A stretch of DNA of 64,000 bases from NCBI GenBank assembly GCA_963930775.1, contig OZ005690.1, positions 2,216,225 to 2,280,224 on the forward strand. The letters run 5' to 3'. Origin of the DNA: Cliona cf. orientalis. Its lineage: Eukaryota > Porifera > Demospongiae > Clionaida > Clionaidae. The notes below the pieces were generated by a model that made no database searches, was not told the DNA's origin, and saw only the letters and a list, made by a program, of their open reading frames with translations. Positions 44,880-56,083 of this stretch are shown piece after piece. The translations under genes were made by a program, and so were the position numbers. How positions within the stretch are numbered: the stretch's first letter is position 1; every line of letters starts with the position of its first letter.

Positions 44880-44940
44880 TGTAGCCTCGTCCCCATGTGT
44901 GCAACATTGAAAAATCAGGAGTGGCCTGGGGACGAGGCTA
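44880..44940. mobile_element. TAGCCTCG-family short element
   Basis: About 60 bp between TAGCCTCGTCCCC and GGGGACGAGGCTA; absent from copy 1 of the block. Its inner gtgcaacattgaaaaa recurs in the scrap at 9792-9840. No clean 9-bp duplication is visible here. Confidence 0.6.
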
Positions 44941-45228
44941 ATCTACGGTAGGTGGTATGTACATGTAAGTACCTCCCCACGACTGTTCCCTGAGCAGCCA
45001 CTGTGTGTACTCCTCCCTGGACCTGCCCAGCATGGCAGTGGAGTACTTGTCAGGGTTGGAGATGATGATACCAGCAGCCAACTCACGGAGCTCTTTGCTG
45101 GACTCAGCATTATTGCACAGAAGAATGCTGTAGGCACAGTATTATGCAACTTAATAATTATAATAATTTAGATCCTACTTGTAACAAATACAGTGATCTG
45201 ATTGGTTGAACTGCAGTATCTATCCTTC

Positions 45229-45507
45229 ATAAAAAACCTTGTAAGCCCCATAAAAAACCTTGTAAGCTCCATAAAAAACCTGGTAAATTTTGTTTGCCTA
45301 TGGCTAGTTTGTTGCTAGGCAGTTGTTTATATACAAAGCTGTTGGGCATTGTTGCTAGGATCTAAAGTAGTTAGACACTGTTTTGTCGGTTTCTACGTGA
45401 TTTAGAAGACCTCAGGGCTCAGTAGAACCCTCGCTTCGCTCGGGATTCTACACAGAGCCCTTCGGTCTTCTAAATCACATAGAAACCTCCTAAACAGTGT
45501 CTAACTA
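45229..45507. repeat. intron insertion: short tandem repeat plus palindrome
   Basis: cataaaaaaccttgtaag is repeated three times (45229-45291). A palindrome follows with ends TAGTTAGACACTGTTTTG (about 45369) and cagtgtctaacta (45507), hairpin arms through gatttagaagacc/ggtcttctaaatc and a cgcttcgctcg loop. Copy 1 lacks this DNA. Confidence 0.75.
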
Positions 45508-45618
45508 TTATATCATTAATAAGTTTAGATTTCGGTAATGCGTGTGAAGAGGTTTTAAACTGGAGCTTAAAATATGGGCAAAATATTTCTAACATGCATA
45601 ATATATAATTATCATAGT

Positions 45619-46141
45619 TGCCAAGTTTATAAGAGGAGAGACCGAAATGAAGTAGAAAATAGAATTACATGACCACTCCTACTTTTGGGCGATTATGTAC
45701 TGCCATGCCCACTAAGGCCACACAAACTTGATTGTTAGTTTCTCGTCACTGCCCGCGTCTGTTTCAACCTACCACTTCTGTCTTCATTATTGCCTTGAAA
45801 CGCCAGCCACACCTCTTTTTTGCTGATTATTTGGGCGGTTCCAGGAAACCACACCCTAAAAATGCCATAATATTGAACAATGAATAATGAATAATGACCG
45901 CCCGCCCGCATAGAAATATAAAAACGGGTGGACGAGAAACTAACAATGTAGTTTGATTGGCCTAAACTTTGAGATGTACAAGACTGAAATTCGATAATAT
46001 ACTGAGTTTATGCTTGTGCCACACCTCCATTTGTGTAATTGAGCTGGATTCCGGGACAATGCTGGCAAACCAGGACACAACCGGGACATAGGGCCAAATT
46101 CCGGGACTGTCCCGGCCAAACTGGGACACTTGGCAACTATG
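45619..46141. mobile_element. MITE, ATAGTTGCCAAGT ends
   Basis: ATAGTTGCCAAGTTT at the left is inverted at the right (acacttggcaactat). An inner repeat of ccgggac units lies before the right end. Copy 1 lacks the insertion at the matching intron position. Confidence 0.7.
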
Positions 46142-48026
46142 ACCAATATTATACTGATGGTATCCATGCACATGTACATACATTATGCATGGCTACTTTT
46201 CCTTCAGACAGCTAAATCTTACAGTACAGGCATATAAGCTTACCTGATACTCTTAAAGAGGCAAGAGTTGTCTGCCGCCACAACCCTGTAGTAGTGTGTG
46301 GTACAAAGAACACCCCATAAATAAAGTAATACATACTTGCAAGTATCCAGCATTAACAATGACAACAATAAAAATTGTTCCCAATGGAGCAGGAACCGTC
46401 CAGGAATCATCACTGCTGATCGGATGACACAAAATCCTTAACACCTATACACAAAGTGATTCCCTGAAGCTCATCAGAGATGGAAGGCTATAGCGCTTAC
46501 TATAAAGGACATAATGGCCTATCTCCAGGCTTTTCAAGTCTGCGGCGTAGAGTTAGAGCTTGGTGGAAATCATCTAAGGTACTTGGTAGTGTTACTAGGA
46601 GTGCTCCACCATACAGGCACTGTACACTGATTGAATTATTGTGGGCTATATAGGGTAGCTCTGTTTTGTTACTTTTTGAACATGATTTGACTATGGATGC
46701 TCTACTGGAGAATGGTCTTAGTGACATTAGATGTTGTTACCATAGTAACATATACCAAAATTAATATAAGTCTACTAGCTGTATCCTTGTCCTATGGGAC
46801 CAGTGCTGTAATTATGCTACAGAAGCCCAGTGAGACTTACTTTCTGCCCAGTTTCCCAGATCTCTTCCCTGAGCTAGAAGGCTCTGCTCCACCAGCTGCA
46901 GTCTGATCCAAACCTCTCTTAGTGCCACTAACTACCGCGTTCTTTGCATCAGTAGAGTTCAATATCATCACTTCACTATCACTCTCTCGACTATTTGATT
47001 TAATATTAGAGTTCTGTGATGCATTTGTTGAAATCGATGAAGAAGGTATGCCGGATGTGTTAGGTTCCGTTTTCTTTACGTCTCTGAGATCTATCATACG
47101 ATGTCTGTCTGATTTGAGTTGTTCTATTGTGACAGTGTCTCCGGATTTGATTCCGAGTGACTGCAGTGTTAGCAGGGGGTTGTAGTCAGGGAGCTCTTTA
47201 GGTGGGTAGCCAAATAAAACTGCAAGTGGTTGTGTGCAAAAAAAAAATTAATAGATACATTCCTATCCAGTAAACAGGCGATTGAGAAATGAAGTAAAGC
47301 GAAATCTCAAGACCAAGGACCATGGCATACTTACCAGTACTCAAATCTACCAAATACATGTAGGTACTAAGAAACTGTGAAATACCACAATACCAAACAA
47401 CTGGCAATAGCTGTAATTTAAAGCTCATAGTAACTCATACTTTTCTGTCTGTCCGGGTGAATGGTGGTCTTATCTTCTAGAATCTTCTGCAGTGTCCATA
47501 GCGATGAGTCCTGGGTCAGCCCATCAATCACAAACCTACCAGAGCTGGACTGTACTCGTAGCACCTGTGTACATATACATGACGGATATCACATCAACGA
47601 GTTTAACAATAGAAAGACCTCAACAGGTACAGTAACACATAATTATATGCCTGCCATCATAGACTACCATATATCATATTCCTACATACATGTATAATAT
47701 AATCTATGCTACCATGCATGCACTTCATATGAGAGGAAGGTTTGGCACCCAGACTAGAGTATGAGTAGTAATATCTCTTACCCAGCTATATTCATCTTCT
47801 GTAAAGCAGCAAAGCAACGACATGCTCAATTCCCGGCCTACTTTCATATAAAACAAGCACTGTGACTCAAGTCAAGCAGTCCAACTGTAAATGGCCGCCT
47901 GGCCAGGGGACAAGGCTATCAAGTATAGTCACGTACGTTTAATCAGTCAGCTACAATCGTTAACTACCCATCACTTCCTCTACCTTCCGTAATTTATCAA
48001 CTTACAAACTTTCTTCCTTGGGCCAT

Positions 48027-48494
48027 TGATCTGTGTCACCACTCCATGATCGAGATTTCTAAATGGAGACCACCATAACAACCAAACTCCGCCCACTAAA
48101 TTACTTTCCATTCCGAAGTTTTCATTCCGAAGACATGTACACGTACACAGTTGTACACGCAAAAATGTATGTATAAAGCAATACAATCCAAATTGTGACA
48201 GTGTACGTAGCTAGCTAGCTACACATCAAGTATATGTAATAGTTATTACCCAAGAAATGGTGTAACATGGGTTATGTTACACAAGGGCTGGATGTTGTCA
48301 CGAGGGCGTAGCCCGAGTGAAACATCAGCCCGAGGGCAATATAAATATAGTAAATCTTAGTGATGTATAAAATTCAATGATAGCTGCATGTGTATCAAAA
48401 AACGGACCGTACTGATTCAGAGTCAAATGAACAGATCGTAGTCATGGTATACACATAGTCGGAATGGACCATGACACAGTAATGTAATTTAATT
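48027..48494. promoter_or_regulatory. intergenic region upstream of YOD1-like copy 2
   Basis: This 468-bp gap between the ROCO stop and the first YOD1-like exon must hold the YOD1-like promoter. A short imperfect palindrome (gttacaccatttcttgg region, 48255-48290) is visible; no TATA box could be assigned with confidence. Confidence 0.35.
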
Positions 48495-50839
48495 TTAGGC
48501 ATTACAGTAAGTGGTGCGAATTTTCTCAGCAGTAGCTGGATTGAAATATTCAACTGCTTCGGCAAGTGCTTGCCAGGAGGGAGGAGGGTTGATCTGTTTC
48601 AGCCATGTACGAAACATTTCACGTAAGCAGTCATTAGCTTTCTTACAGTCATGTTCGATACTGTCCAGTATTTCGAAATCAGTTACAAGAAGTACTCCTA
48701 GATTTTTCCACTCGGAAGCCAGTGATAAACTAATTTTGAAAGCAGAAGGCAAAGTGAGAGAAGCAGCGATAGCAGACGGTTTAGTGTCTTCAGGTTCACA
48801 TCGAGGGGTTGGTTCAAGCCAGTAATGGTAGCCAGAAGGAAAATCACATACTTGATTCATTTCCTTGCACAACAAATGGCAAGGGATGCCCTTATGCTGT
48901 ACTAGTTCAGCGATATGTGACTTGCACAGTGAACAGTAGAAAGTGGTGGTACAATTGCATGTCAAGTTTAGGTCTTCGCAGACCCTTTGAATGGCTGATT
49001 TGACTGATTGACAAATTTCACGGCATGTATCTTGGATACTACAGACGGCCTCGGCTGTCTTGGTACTGGGGGCATAAACAACTTCAAAATGAGTCGAATA
49101 CAAGCAAAGTGTTACAAGATTGGGACCAACCAAGAAGGATATCTGATCGCAAAAAATTTGGTCTGGTTGTAGCAACCAATTGTACTCTGACTTCATTTCA
49201 TTTGTCATTAGAAACTTAATTACCGCTCCAGTTACCCCCTTGGGACAATAGCCACAGTCAAATACCATGGCTAGTGTTGGAACTGCACTGTGCTGCTTTG
49301 GTGGATAGAGCGCAAGGTCAGCATGTGCCAAAACACAAGGGATAAAGAGCTTCTTGCCATCGAGAAAGGGAACAATGATTCGCAGATGCTTCAGGAGCTC
49401 AAAGAAATGAGAATGCGTAAGAAGCGGGTCTGAAGTTGTACCGCATATTTTTTCAAAATCTTGAAATGAGAAAATCCCTTTCTTTTTGAATTCATCAAGT
49501 GCATGTAGCAGCCTAGCATCTACCTTTTCAAAGGTAAAGGTTTTTACGATCAGGTCAGTGATTCGATCAAAGAGAAGCTGTGGATCAAGAATGACAATCT
49601 TGTCAAGGTCACCATAAGGAAAGTAGCGAATCACCCCCATTTTTGTGTGAAGAAACCACAATGCTTCCTTTAGCTCTTCATCACTGTCTATGCCACACCG
49701 CTGAGCTACTAAAGAACATTCATCGTAGCTAACTACGCGCCCACTCAAGTTGCGAACAACTAGGCTGAAGATAAGCCAGTGTGTGGGGATGCTCATTTGA
49801 TACTCACTGAGCTGAGCAATCGTGCTGACTTTGGATCTGATAAGTGCAAAATCAGCATCACTTTCTGCATGATTATTTACTGTGAAGACCAGCTGACTCT
49901 CACTAGCAAACTCTATGAGGCCATCACGATAATGGGATGTTGATTTGATTATTTGCTGAAGATAGTGATCTTTCTTTTTGATTTCTTCTACAGCTGTTGC
50001 AGGATCAAGCAAATCCTTGTGTGTACCTATAAAGAGCACCCTTGGCTTCAATGGTACATTCTTTCCCACACCTTTGTACGTAAATGTGCCCATTGCAGCA
50101 ATGGTAGCTAAACTTTGTAGAATGGCTTCTTTGAGGGTGACAGATGACAGATAAGGTTTAGACCGATGACCGTCTGGAAGCTCATACTCGATAGTGAAAA
50201 GCTCATTAAGATCACGATGCAGAGGAAAAACTACAAAGAAAAGAGAAGGGCCAGACACTAAGAGAGGCAAAAGCTCCTGAAACTCCATCTGGCCTCCTAT
50301 ATCAGAAAGATAGAGGGTCCAAGAACCATCAAGATGCTGGCGAAGTGCCACAATTCCATCAGACTGAGTATGAAGAGCATCTTCAAAGGTTTGCCTTGGA
50401 GGAACATAACCTCCTGGCATCTGTATAGGATGGTTATCAACTAGTGCTAAATTTTCTAATGTGCCCTCCTGTTCTGGATGACGATCAGAAGAGAACTGTG
50501 TAGCTACTCTATCACTACCAGTTGGTGTTAGACTCTGAGCAGCAAGCATCATAAGACGTACAGCTTCGCCACCGTATGTCAAATACAACCAAGTGGACTC
50601 AAAGACACTAGTGGCAATAGATGAAGACTTCTTCACACTGACATAAATTACCTTATCAGCTGCACCAGTGCTGGGTGAGGAGGTTGGAGGAAGCTTCTTC
50701 TTTAGGAGTCGTTTAATCAGCGAGCTTTTACCAGATCTTGCAGGACCTAGAAACACACCATGCATCACTGTGTGATCAAGTTTGCCTTTATTTGCGATAG
50801 CTTCTTCAATAGCGGCAATGTGCTTCTTATCTTTTATAC
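48495..50839 (-). CDS. ROCO-family protein: ROC GTPase, COR and Death domains
   Basis: The ATG at 50768 opens a 757-residue frame. The frame also continues upstream to a splice acceptor at 50840 (CTACAG/GTATAAAAG), so this is probably the last exon of a longer gene. ROC motifs are present: P-loop GPARSGKS (8-15), DIGGQ (156-160) and THKD (249-252). The COR region starts near 320 (IPTHWLIFSLV, WFLHTKMGVIRYFP). A cysteine-rich stretch with CSLC follows, and the C-terminus is a Death domain (about 670-755: SEWKNLGVLL, MFRTWLKQ, SWQALAEAV). ROCO proteins are GTP-switch scaffolds; DAPK1 also ends ROC-COR-Death. Upstream exons were not found: 170 bp away lies the end of a sister gene. All three nucleotide-binding motifs are intact, so it is likely functional. 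Confidence 0.85.
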
Positions 50840-51010
50840 CTGTAGCAGATTAGAAGGGAAACTAAATTCACTGTTTATTGTCATAAATGTTTTGATTTTG
50901 CATGGACACTATAGCTAATTTTAAATAAACAGATGGTATAGTATGGTTTAATATACATAGTCGGAATGGACCATGACATATATAGTATTGTAACAAAATT
51001 AGTTTTAATT

Positions 51011-51908
51011 TTAAGCATTACAGTAGGTGGTGCGAATTTTCTCAGCAACAGCTGGATCAAGAAGTTCAACGGCATCGGCAAGTGCTTGCCAGGAGGGAGG
51101 AGGGTCGACCTGTTGTAGCCATGTATAAAACATTTCACGTAAGCAGTCACTAGCTCCACTATACTTGTATTCGATATTGTCCAGTGTTCCTTTATCAATT
51201 GTAAGAAATACTCCTAGATTTTTCCACTCGGAAGCCAGTGATAAACTAATTTTGAGAGCAGAAGGCAAAATGAGAGAAGCAGCAATAGCGGACGGTTTAG
51301 TGTCTTCAGGTTCATATCGAGGGGTTGATTCAAGCCAGTAATGGTAGCCTGGAGGAAAATCACATAATTGATTTGTTTCCTTGCACAATAACTGGCAAGG
51401 GATGCCCTTATGCAGTACTAGAACAGCAATGTGCGATCCACTGCAAAGTGAGCAGTAGAAAGTGGGGGTACAAGTGCATGTCAAGTTTAGGTCTTTGCAG
51501 ACCGTTTGAATGGCTAACTTGACTGATTTGCAAATTTCACAGCATGTATCTTGGATACTACAGACAGCCTCAGCTCTCTCGGTACTGGGGGCATAAACAA
51601 CTTCAAAGTGGGTCGGATACAAGCAAAGTGTTATAAGATGGGGACCAACCGAGAAGGATACCTGATCACGAAAACTTTGGTCTGGTTGCAATAACCAATT
51701 ATACTCTGACTTCATTTTATTTGTCGTTAGGAACTTAATTACATCTCCAGTCACCCCCTTGGGACAATAGCCACAGTCAAATACCATGGCTAGTGTTGGA
51801 ACTGCACTGTGCTGTTTCGGCGGATAAAGTACCAGGTCAGCATGTGCGGATGGTTTAGTGTCTTCGGTGCTGATGTCCTCGGCAGTCAGAGTAGGCATGT
51901 TGCTGGAC
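51011..51908 (-). CDS. ROCO paralogue lacking the GTPase: COR C-terminal part plus Death domain
   Basis: From ATG 51898 the frame encodes 295 residues. The first 18 (MPTLTAEDISTEDTKPSA) have no counterpart at that position in the neighbour. From HADLVLYPPKQHSAV on it parallels the C-terminal 60 percent of the ROC-COR-Death protein at 48.5-50.8 kb, through the CSLC cysteine region to a Death domain (SEWKNLGVF, MFYTWLQQ, SWQALADAV, ending IRTTYCNA). A plausible acceptor (CCACAG or GTCCAG) precedes the ATG, next to C-rich low-complexity DNA. The ROC domain and the start of COR are missing. The frame is open, so it could act as a Death-domain adaptor or dominant-negative partner. A partial-duplication pseudogene is the alternative. 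Confidence 0.7.
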
Positions 51909-51909
51909 A

Positions 51910-52000
51910 GTGCTGTGGGGGGGGGGGGGGAGGGGGAAGGTGACAGCGAGAGAGAAAGAGGGATGGAGGGAGGGGGGAGAGAGAGAGAGAGAGAGAGGTG
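51910..52000. repeat. low-complexity G and GA tracts
   Basis: A run of G from about 51915, then mixed G/A, then (ga)n. It lies in the presumed intron or 5' side of the small ROCO paralogue. Confidence 0.85.
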
Positions 52001-52502
52001 TGTGTTCACATGCATATTAGCATAGTATATATAGCTAGTGAGAGATGCATGCGCACCTGTGCTAGTTATATGACATACTGTGAACCATAATAATGAACAC
52101 CATTGGTGCCAAACGCTCGGCGGTAGAGCATCTCCATGATCTGGTGCATGGTTTCCATATACAAACATAATAGGAGGTACCCTAGGAAAATTATTCAATT
52201 ATTAATTTGGAACCATCACCCTGCATACGGTGTGAAAAGTTTTAGTGTGAATTAAGTGTCTGGCGCTTATATTCCCTTGTCATGTGAAGTGATTGTCCAA
52301 TAAGAAAGCATGCATGTATTCTGCAAAGCAACAAGGTTTTCCCAAGGGCTTATAAGCCCTTGGTTTTCCCAATCAGGAGTGCAGCAAGCAGTGGCTGCAG
52401 CCAGCTGGCTGTGTGCACACATACACATCAAACCAACCACATCCACACTACAGACCTGGTTACAAACCACACTACAGACTTGGTTTCCACAGGTAAGGAC
52501 TA

Positions 52503-52901
52503 TACCGTAAATCTGGAAATTTTCGTGTAATAAAACTTTCGTAATAAAAAATTTCGTGTTTAAAAATTTTCGTAGGACGACTCAGCCTACGAAAATAATT
52601 TTGCATCGAAATTTTATTAGCAATGCTTTTACTTACGAAGAAGATCACGAAAAGGCCTACAATCTAGTGAGCAGCCGTCGACAACAAAACTGAGATAGGT
52701 AGGCAGCAAGGTTGATCGACTCTTGAACACGCGGACCGCCCCGTACTGCACTGCTGGCTGTAGCTGTACGTACGTACGTACGTTCGCGCATGCGCACACG
52801 CTCTAATATTTCAACGTAGAAAATCTTTCGTGATATTTAATTTCGTAGTCGACAGGGACTACGAAAATATTTCAACAACGAAATTTTCCAGATTTACGGT
52901 A
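52503..52901. mobile_element. MITE, TACCGTAAATCTGGAAA ends
   Basis: TACCGTAAATCTGGAAATTT at the left is inverted at the right (aaattttccagatttacggta). Inner tttcgtaataaa and acgaaaat blocks repeat. TATA flanks the left end and TATA the right. Confidence 0.85.
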
Positions 52902-52950
52902 TAAGCTCTTGGCAAATGGAGCTAAATTTAACCTAGTGCTATTAATAGAC

Positions 52951-53210
52951 TAACGCACATGCGCTAGGGCTATAACTGAAAAATGGCTGACTTTGGTGTG
53001 CTAAAACGAAGAATAAGCTATAACTCGTGAGAGAAAGCTTTTTAACGAAATCCCTTAGTTGAAAACCTTTGGAGCTCGGCGCAAAATTGGCTGGTACATT
53101 CAATTTTATTCATAAATACCTTACGCACGCAGTAGAGTGGTAACAGACAGACAGACAGACAGACAGACAAACTGAGTACTGTAACGCTCGTGCGCATGCG
53201 CCGAGCGTTA
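52951..53210. repeat. TAACGC-ended repeat with (CAGA)n
   Basis: TAACGCACATGCGC at the left and gcgcatgcgccgagcgtta at the right are inverted. A (cagacaga)n microsatellite lies at 53146-53171. Confidence 0.55.
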
Positions 53211-53478
53211 ATAATAGTAGTGTTCCTACATTGAAGGGAGGGTGGGATAAAACATTTTATTGGCTATTTTTGAACCTTGGGTCGAGTTATATTCACATAA
53301 CTTTTTGTAGATTTTTTGCTCTGCAACTTTTTGCAGAAAACGAGGTAAGTTACCACTGATAATTGTATCCGCTGTTGCTCCATCCGGTTGTGGTACAAGG
53401 AGGGCGCGGTTTCGACGTGACATCAGAAAAGGAACGTTGCACGATCCTTGAACGTTAAAAAGATAGGGGTTGGCTACC

Positions 53479-53830
53479 ATGAGCAATAGTGGCAGCGATT
53501 CTGTGGACCTTTGCCTGTCCTTTTCAGTTTCTTCCGTCGAAAGCGAAGAGTAAGAAGCATCAGATGTAGAAGGTGATCTGGAAACGGTCGAAGCGTATCA
53601 GTTTGAGTCCGAAATTAGTGATCATTTACCAGCAGGACGGTTCGAGGATACAGCAGAATCAGTTGCAGAGGCAAGAGATGACGACTCTAGAGACAAGGAA
53701 AGGCTCCACAGCAGAGACTGGTAAGAATCTGAATTAAAATGCATGAATAAGATGTTATTACATAAACTTTAGGTGCCAGTCGGGAACATGCATTTGCTGC
53801 TGTGAGGTGGAAAGGCTGATGATGAGAATG
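53479..53830 (+). pseudogene. P2X7-tail-like gene remnant
   Basis: From ATG 53479 the frame reads a short Ser-rich start (MSNSGSDSVDLCLSF), reaches an in-frame TAA near 53551, then goes on with VEAYQFESE and acidic residues to DW at a donor (TG/GTAAGAA). A second exon after TTTAG starts CQSGTCICCCEVERL. The layout (Ser-rich start, YxFEP-like motif, then W followed by clustered Cys) resembles proteins that share the intracellular cysteine-rich tail of P2X7 receptors, a family often found in transposon-rich animal genomes. The stop codon and loss of the rest mark it as a pseudogene. The identification is tentative. Confidence 0.4.
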
Positions 53831-54526
53831 CTAGTGAGATCAGCAGCTATAGCTGTGCAGGATTCAAATATCATATTATGTTTAGTATTGTGTGTATTAA
53901 TAATCATGAGAAAATTAACAGCACCATACATTTAAAGAATAACCAAGGTGAAAGCATGAATTATCTACTTTGTTTTATATATTGCGGAGACCGCTCTTCA
54001 AATCCACTACCAAGATGATTGTGGGACTGTGATGTTGGTTCAGTTGAGCTGGGTGTAGATCCCTTGCTGCATAATGTCACGGTCTCCTAGTAGTTCGTCT
54101 ACGTAAGGTGCAGCAAGAAGTGACAGCCACAATAATGTTAATGTGTATGAATATTAAATACATTACCATAATTATGTTGGATCTTGGACAACTTTGTAGC
54201 CACCCTTCTTGTACTTGGGAAACATGATATCGTATCTCTCTTCACCCTTCTTTACACCAGTTTGACTGCTATAATGGATACATGATGAAAATTGGAATAG
54301 GAGAGTTGATTCAAACACCAGTAGAGAGTCTGCCCCTTCTGTGTGTATAAAGAATCGGGTTCGTCAGATCTAAAGGAAAGATAGGGGGTACAATTAGAGT
54401 TAAAAACTATTGACTCAAGTTTTGAGTAGATACATGTATGTGTATACACACAATGTCATGTCCACTTGGATGTTGGGGAGGTTCAACAGTAATCTCCATA
54501 GGTGTCCGAGTCTACACTGACTCAGC

Positions 54527-54575
54527 TAGCCTTGAACCCAGGCTCACTTTCGGGGTGAGCCTGGGTTCAAGGCTA
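54527..54575. mobile_element. 49-bp hairpin element with 9-bp TSD
   Basis: TAGCCTTGAACCCAGGCTCA and its exact inverse close a 7-base loop. TGACTCAGC is duplicated exactly on both sides (54518-54526, 54576-54584). Same family as 36334-36412 and 6828-6887. It is short enough to be nothing but two termini. Confidence 0.85.
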
Positions 54576-55857
54576 TGACTCAGCTAGCTACTGCATGGGG
54601 GCCCTGATGTCTCGAAAAGTTTATGGACAGCCTGTACGTATTAGCTACACTGAATAAAACCCTAGCTAGTGCTAATATTATGTTGGCGTTTATAATATAC
54701 CTCAAACCTCTGTCTCTTCTCTACAGCTCCTCTCCTTTTATATACTTGAGATCCCTCGTCATCATGCAACCATTGGAATTGTCCTATTGCGTGACTCTCC
54801 CCAGTCTCAGCGGCACCCTGTGCCGTGGATGGTCGGTGGAATATTGTTGGAATGGCTCCAGACTTCAACCGCCTCCTTTTCTTCATCCCAAACTGAGAAG
54901 CAAGCGCCGAGTGGATGTCAAAACAGTTCCCAGTAAATGGTAGCTCATAGTGAGTGTTTGGTACATGTAGCCTTCCACTGAGCTCGTGTCTGCTGTACCT
55001 GCTTTTCATTTGCGTCTTAGAATAGCATCGCTGGGTAACTTGAATAAATATGGGGGGTGGATAGTGTCAAAAGTACAGTCACTGTTTTGGAGGAGGGTAA
55101 CTTCACTGAGGAGGGGGGCGGTTTCGACTGGAGGGGGTGCTTTTCATCTGTAGGATACCCCTTTTTGTGGAGGAGTGCATTTTGATCTTGAGGAGGGGGT
55201 CTAGCTCATCTGGAGTAGGGGGTCATATTTCGTTGGGGGAGGGGTGCGTTTGAATCTCGAGGAGGGGGTCATACTTCGCTGGGGGAGGGGTGCGTTTGAA
55301 TCTCGAGGAGGGGGGTCTACCTCGTCTGGAGTAGGGGGTCATATTTCGCTGGGAGAGGGGTCGTTTGAATCTCGAGGAGGGGTCTAGCTCATCTGGAAGA
55401 GGGGCACTTTGCTGGGGGGTGCATTTCGATCTCGCTACTGAATGGATAATGTGGGTGTGGCACATTTTTGTGCATGCGCGTCTAATGTTCGTGCCATGGC
55501 TTAGCGCCTGCGCTTTGCAATTTGAACGTGGTTATATATATAGGCTGGGAAGCTAGTTGCGTGATTTTGGACTGATGTAGATGTGTTACTGGTGTCCCTA
55601 GCCTCGTTCCCAGGCCTTCTTTGGTGTCTCTTGTCGTATAAAGTGCTATATTCTATCAATGAAGCGTGGATATTAAATAATTAGTTCGCACGGCATTTCG
55701 TAACATATATAAATTGCAGCACACACAATTATTGCATCTTTATATGACAGGAGACACCACCAACACATAATTTTACAGTAGTCCAAAACAACTTTCTTCC
55801 TAGCACACGTTCAGCACCACCAAGAGTAGATTAGCCATAAGAGTGTTGAACTACTGC

Positions 55858-56083
55858 AGGGCCCGTGTAAACGTAAACGTGAAACGTCTGAATGACGTCA
55901 CGTTATCAGCCCTGGTATGCTTATCAACCACTTAACACCATGTCTCTGTGTAAACAGATATGTACAGTCCTGCAGCCACGTGGTGCCAGCTATAGTACAG
56001 TGACATGGTGTTAAGTGGTTGATAAGCATACCAGGGCTGATAACGTGACGTCATTCAGACGTTTCACGTTTACACGGGCCCTC
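55858..56083. repeat. palindrome with 80-bp arms
   Basis: cagggcccgtgtaaacgtaa...ccacttaacaccatgt on the left is inverted on the right (acatggtgttaagtggttga...gtttacacgggccct). It forms the centre of the larger inverted repeat. Confidence 0.8.

Larger units (their letters stand above)
42259..48026 (-). pseudogene. YOD1-like: YOD1/OTU1-type deubiquitinase, copy 2, eight exons, one nonsense codon
   Basis: Exons are 48006-48026, 47441-47564, 46841-47219, 46244-46285, 44973-45127, 44043-44129, 43525-43700 and 42259-42387. All borders are GT-AG and all phases fit, giving 371 codons including stop, close to the usual OTU1 length. The N-terminal UBX-like domain spans about residues 8-75 (ends RQKILFGYPP). 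A Ser-rich linker follows, then OTU with Cys183 in ADNSC and His287 in DGIHYD, and a C2H2 finger (C342, C345, H358, H364). Codon 305 in exon 7 is TAG (43594-43596), where copy 1 has CAG. A product would keep the catalytic core but lose the zinc finger. OTU1 trims ubiquitin chains for p97-dependent degradation. Several MITEs expand its introns. It could be a pseudogene, a truncated but active enzyme, or a sequencing or allelic error. Confidence 0.85.

Noticed and set aside
51011..52198. Extending the small ROCO paralogue to the full 395-codon frame
   Set aside because: The extra N-terminal part is translated G/C and GA low-complexity DNA; the ATG at 51898 after a plausible acceptor is a better start.
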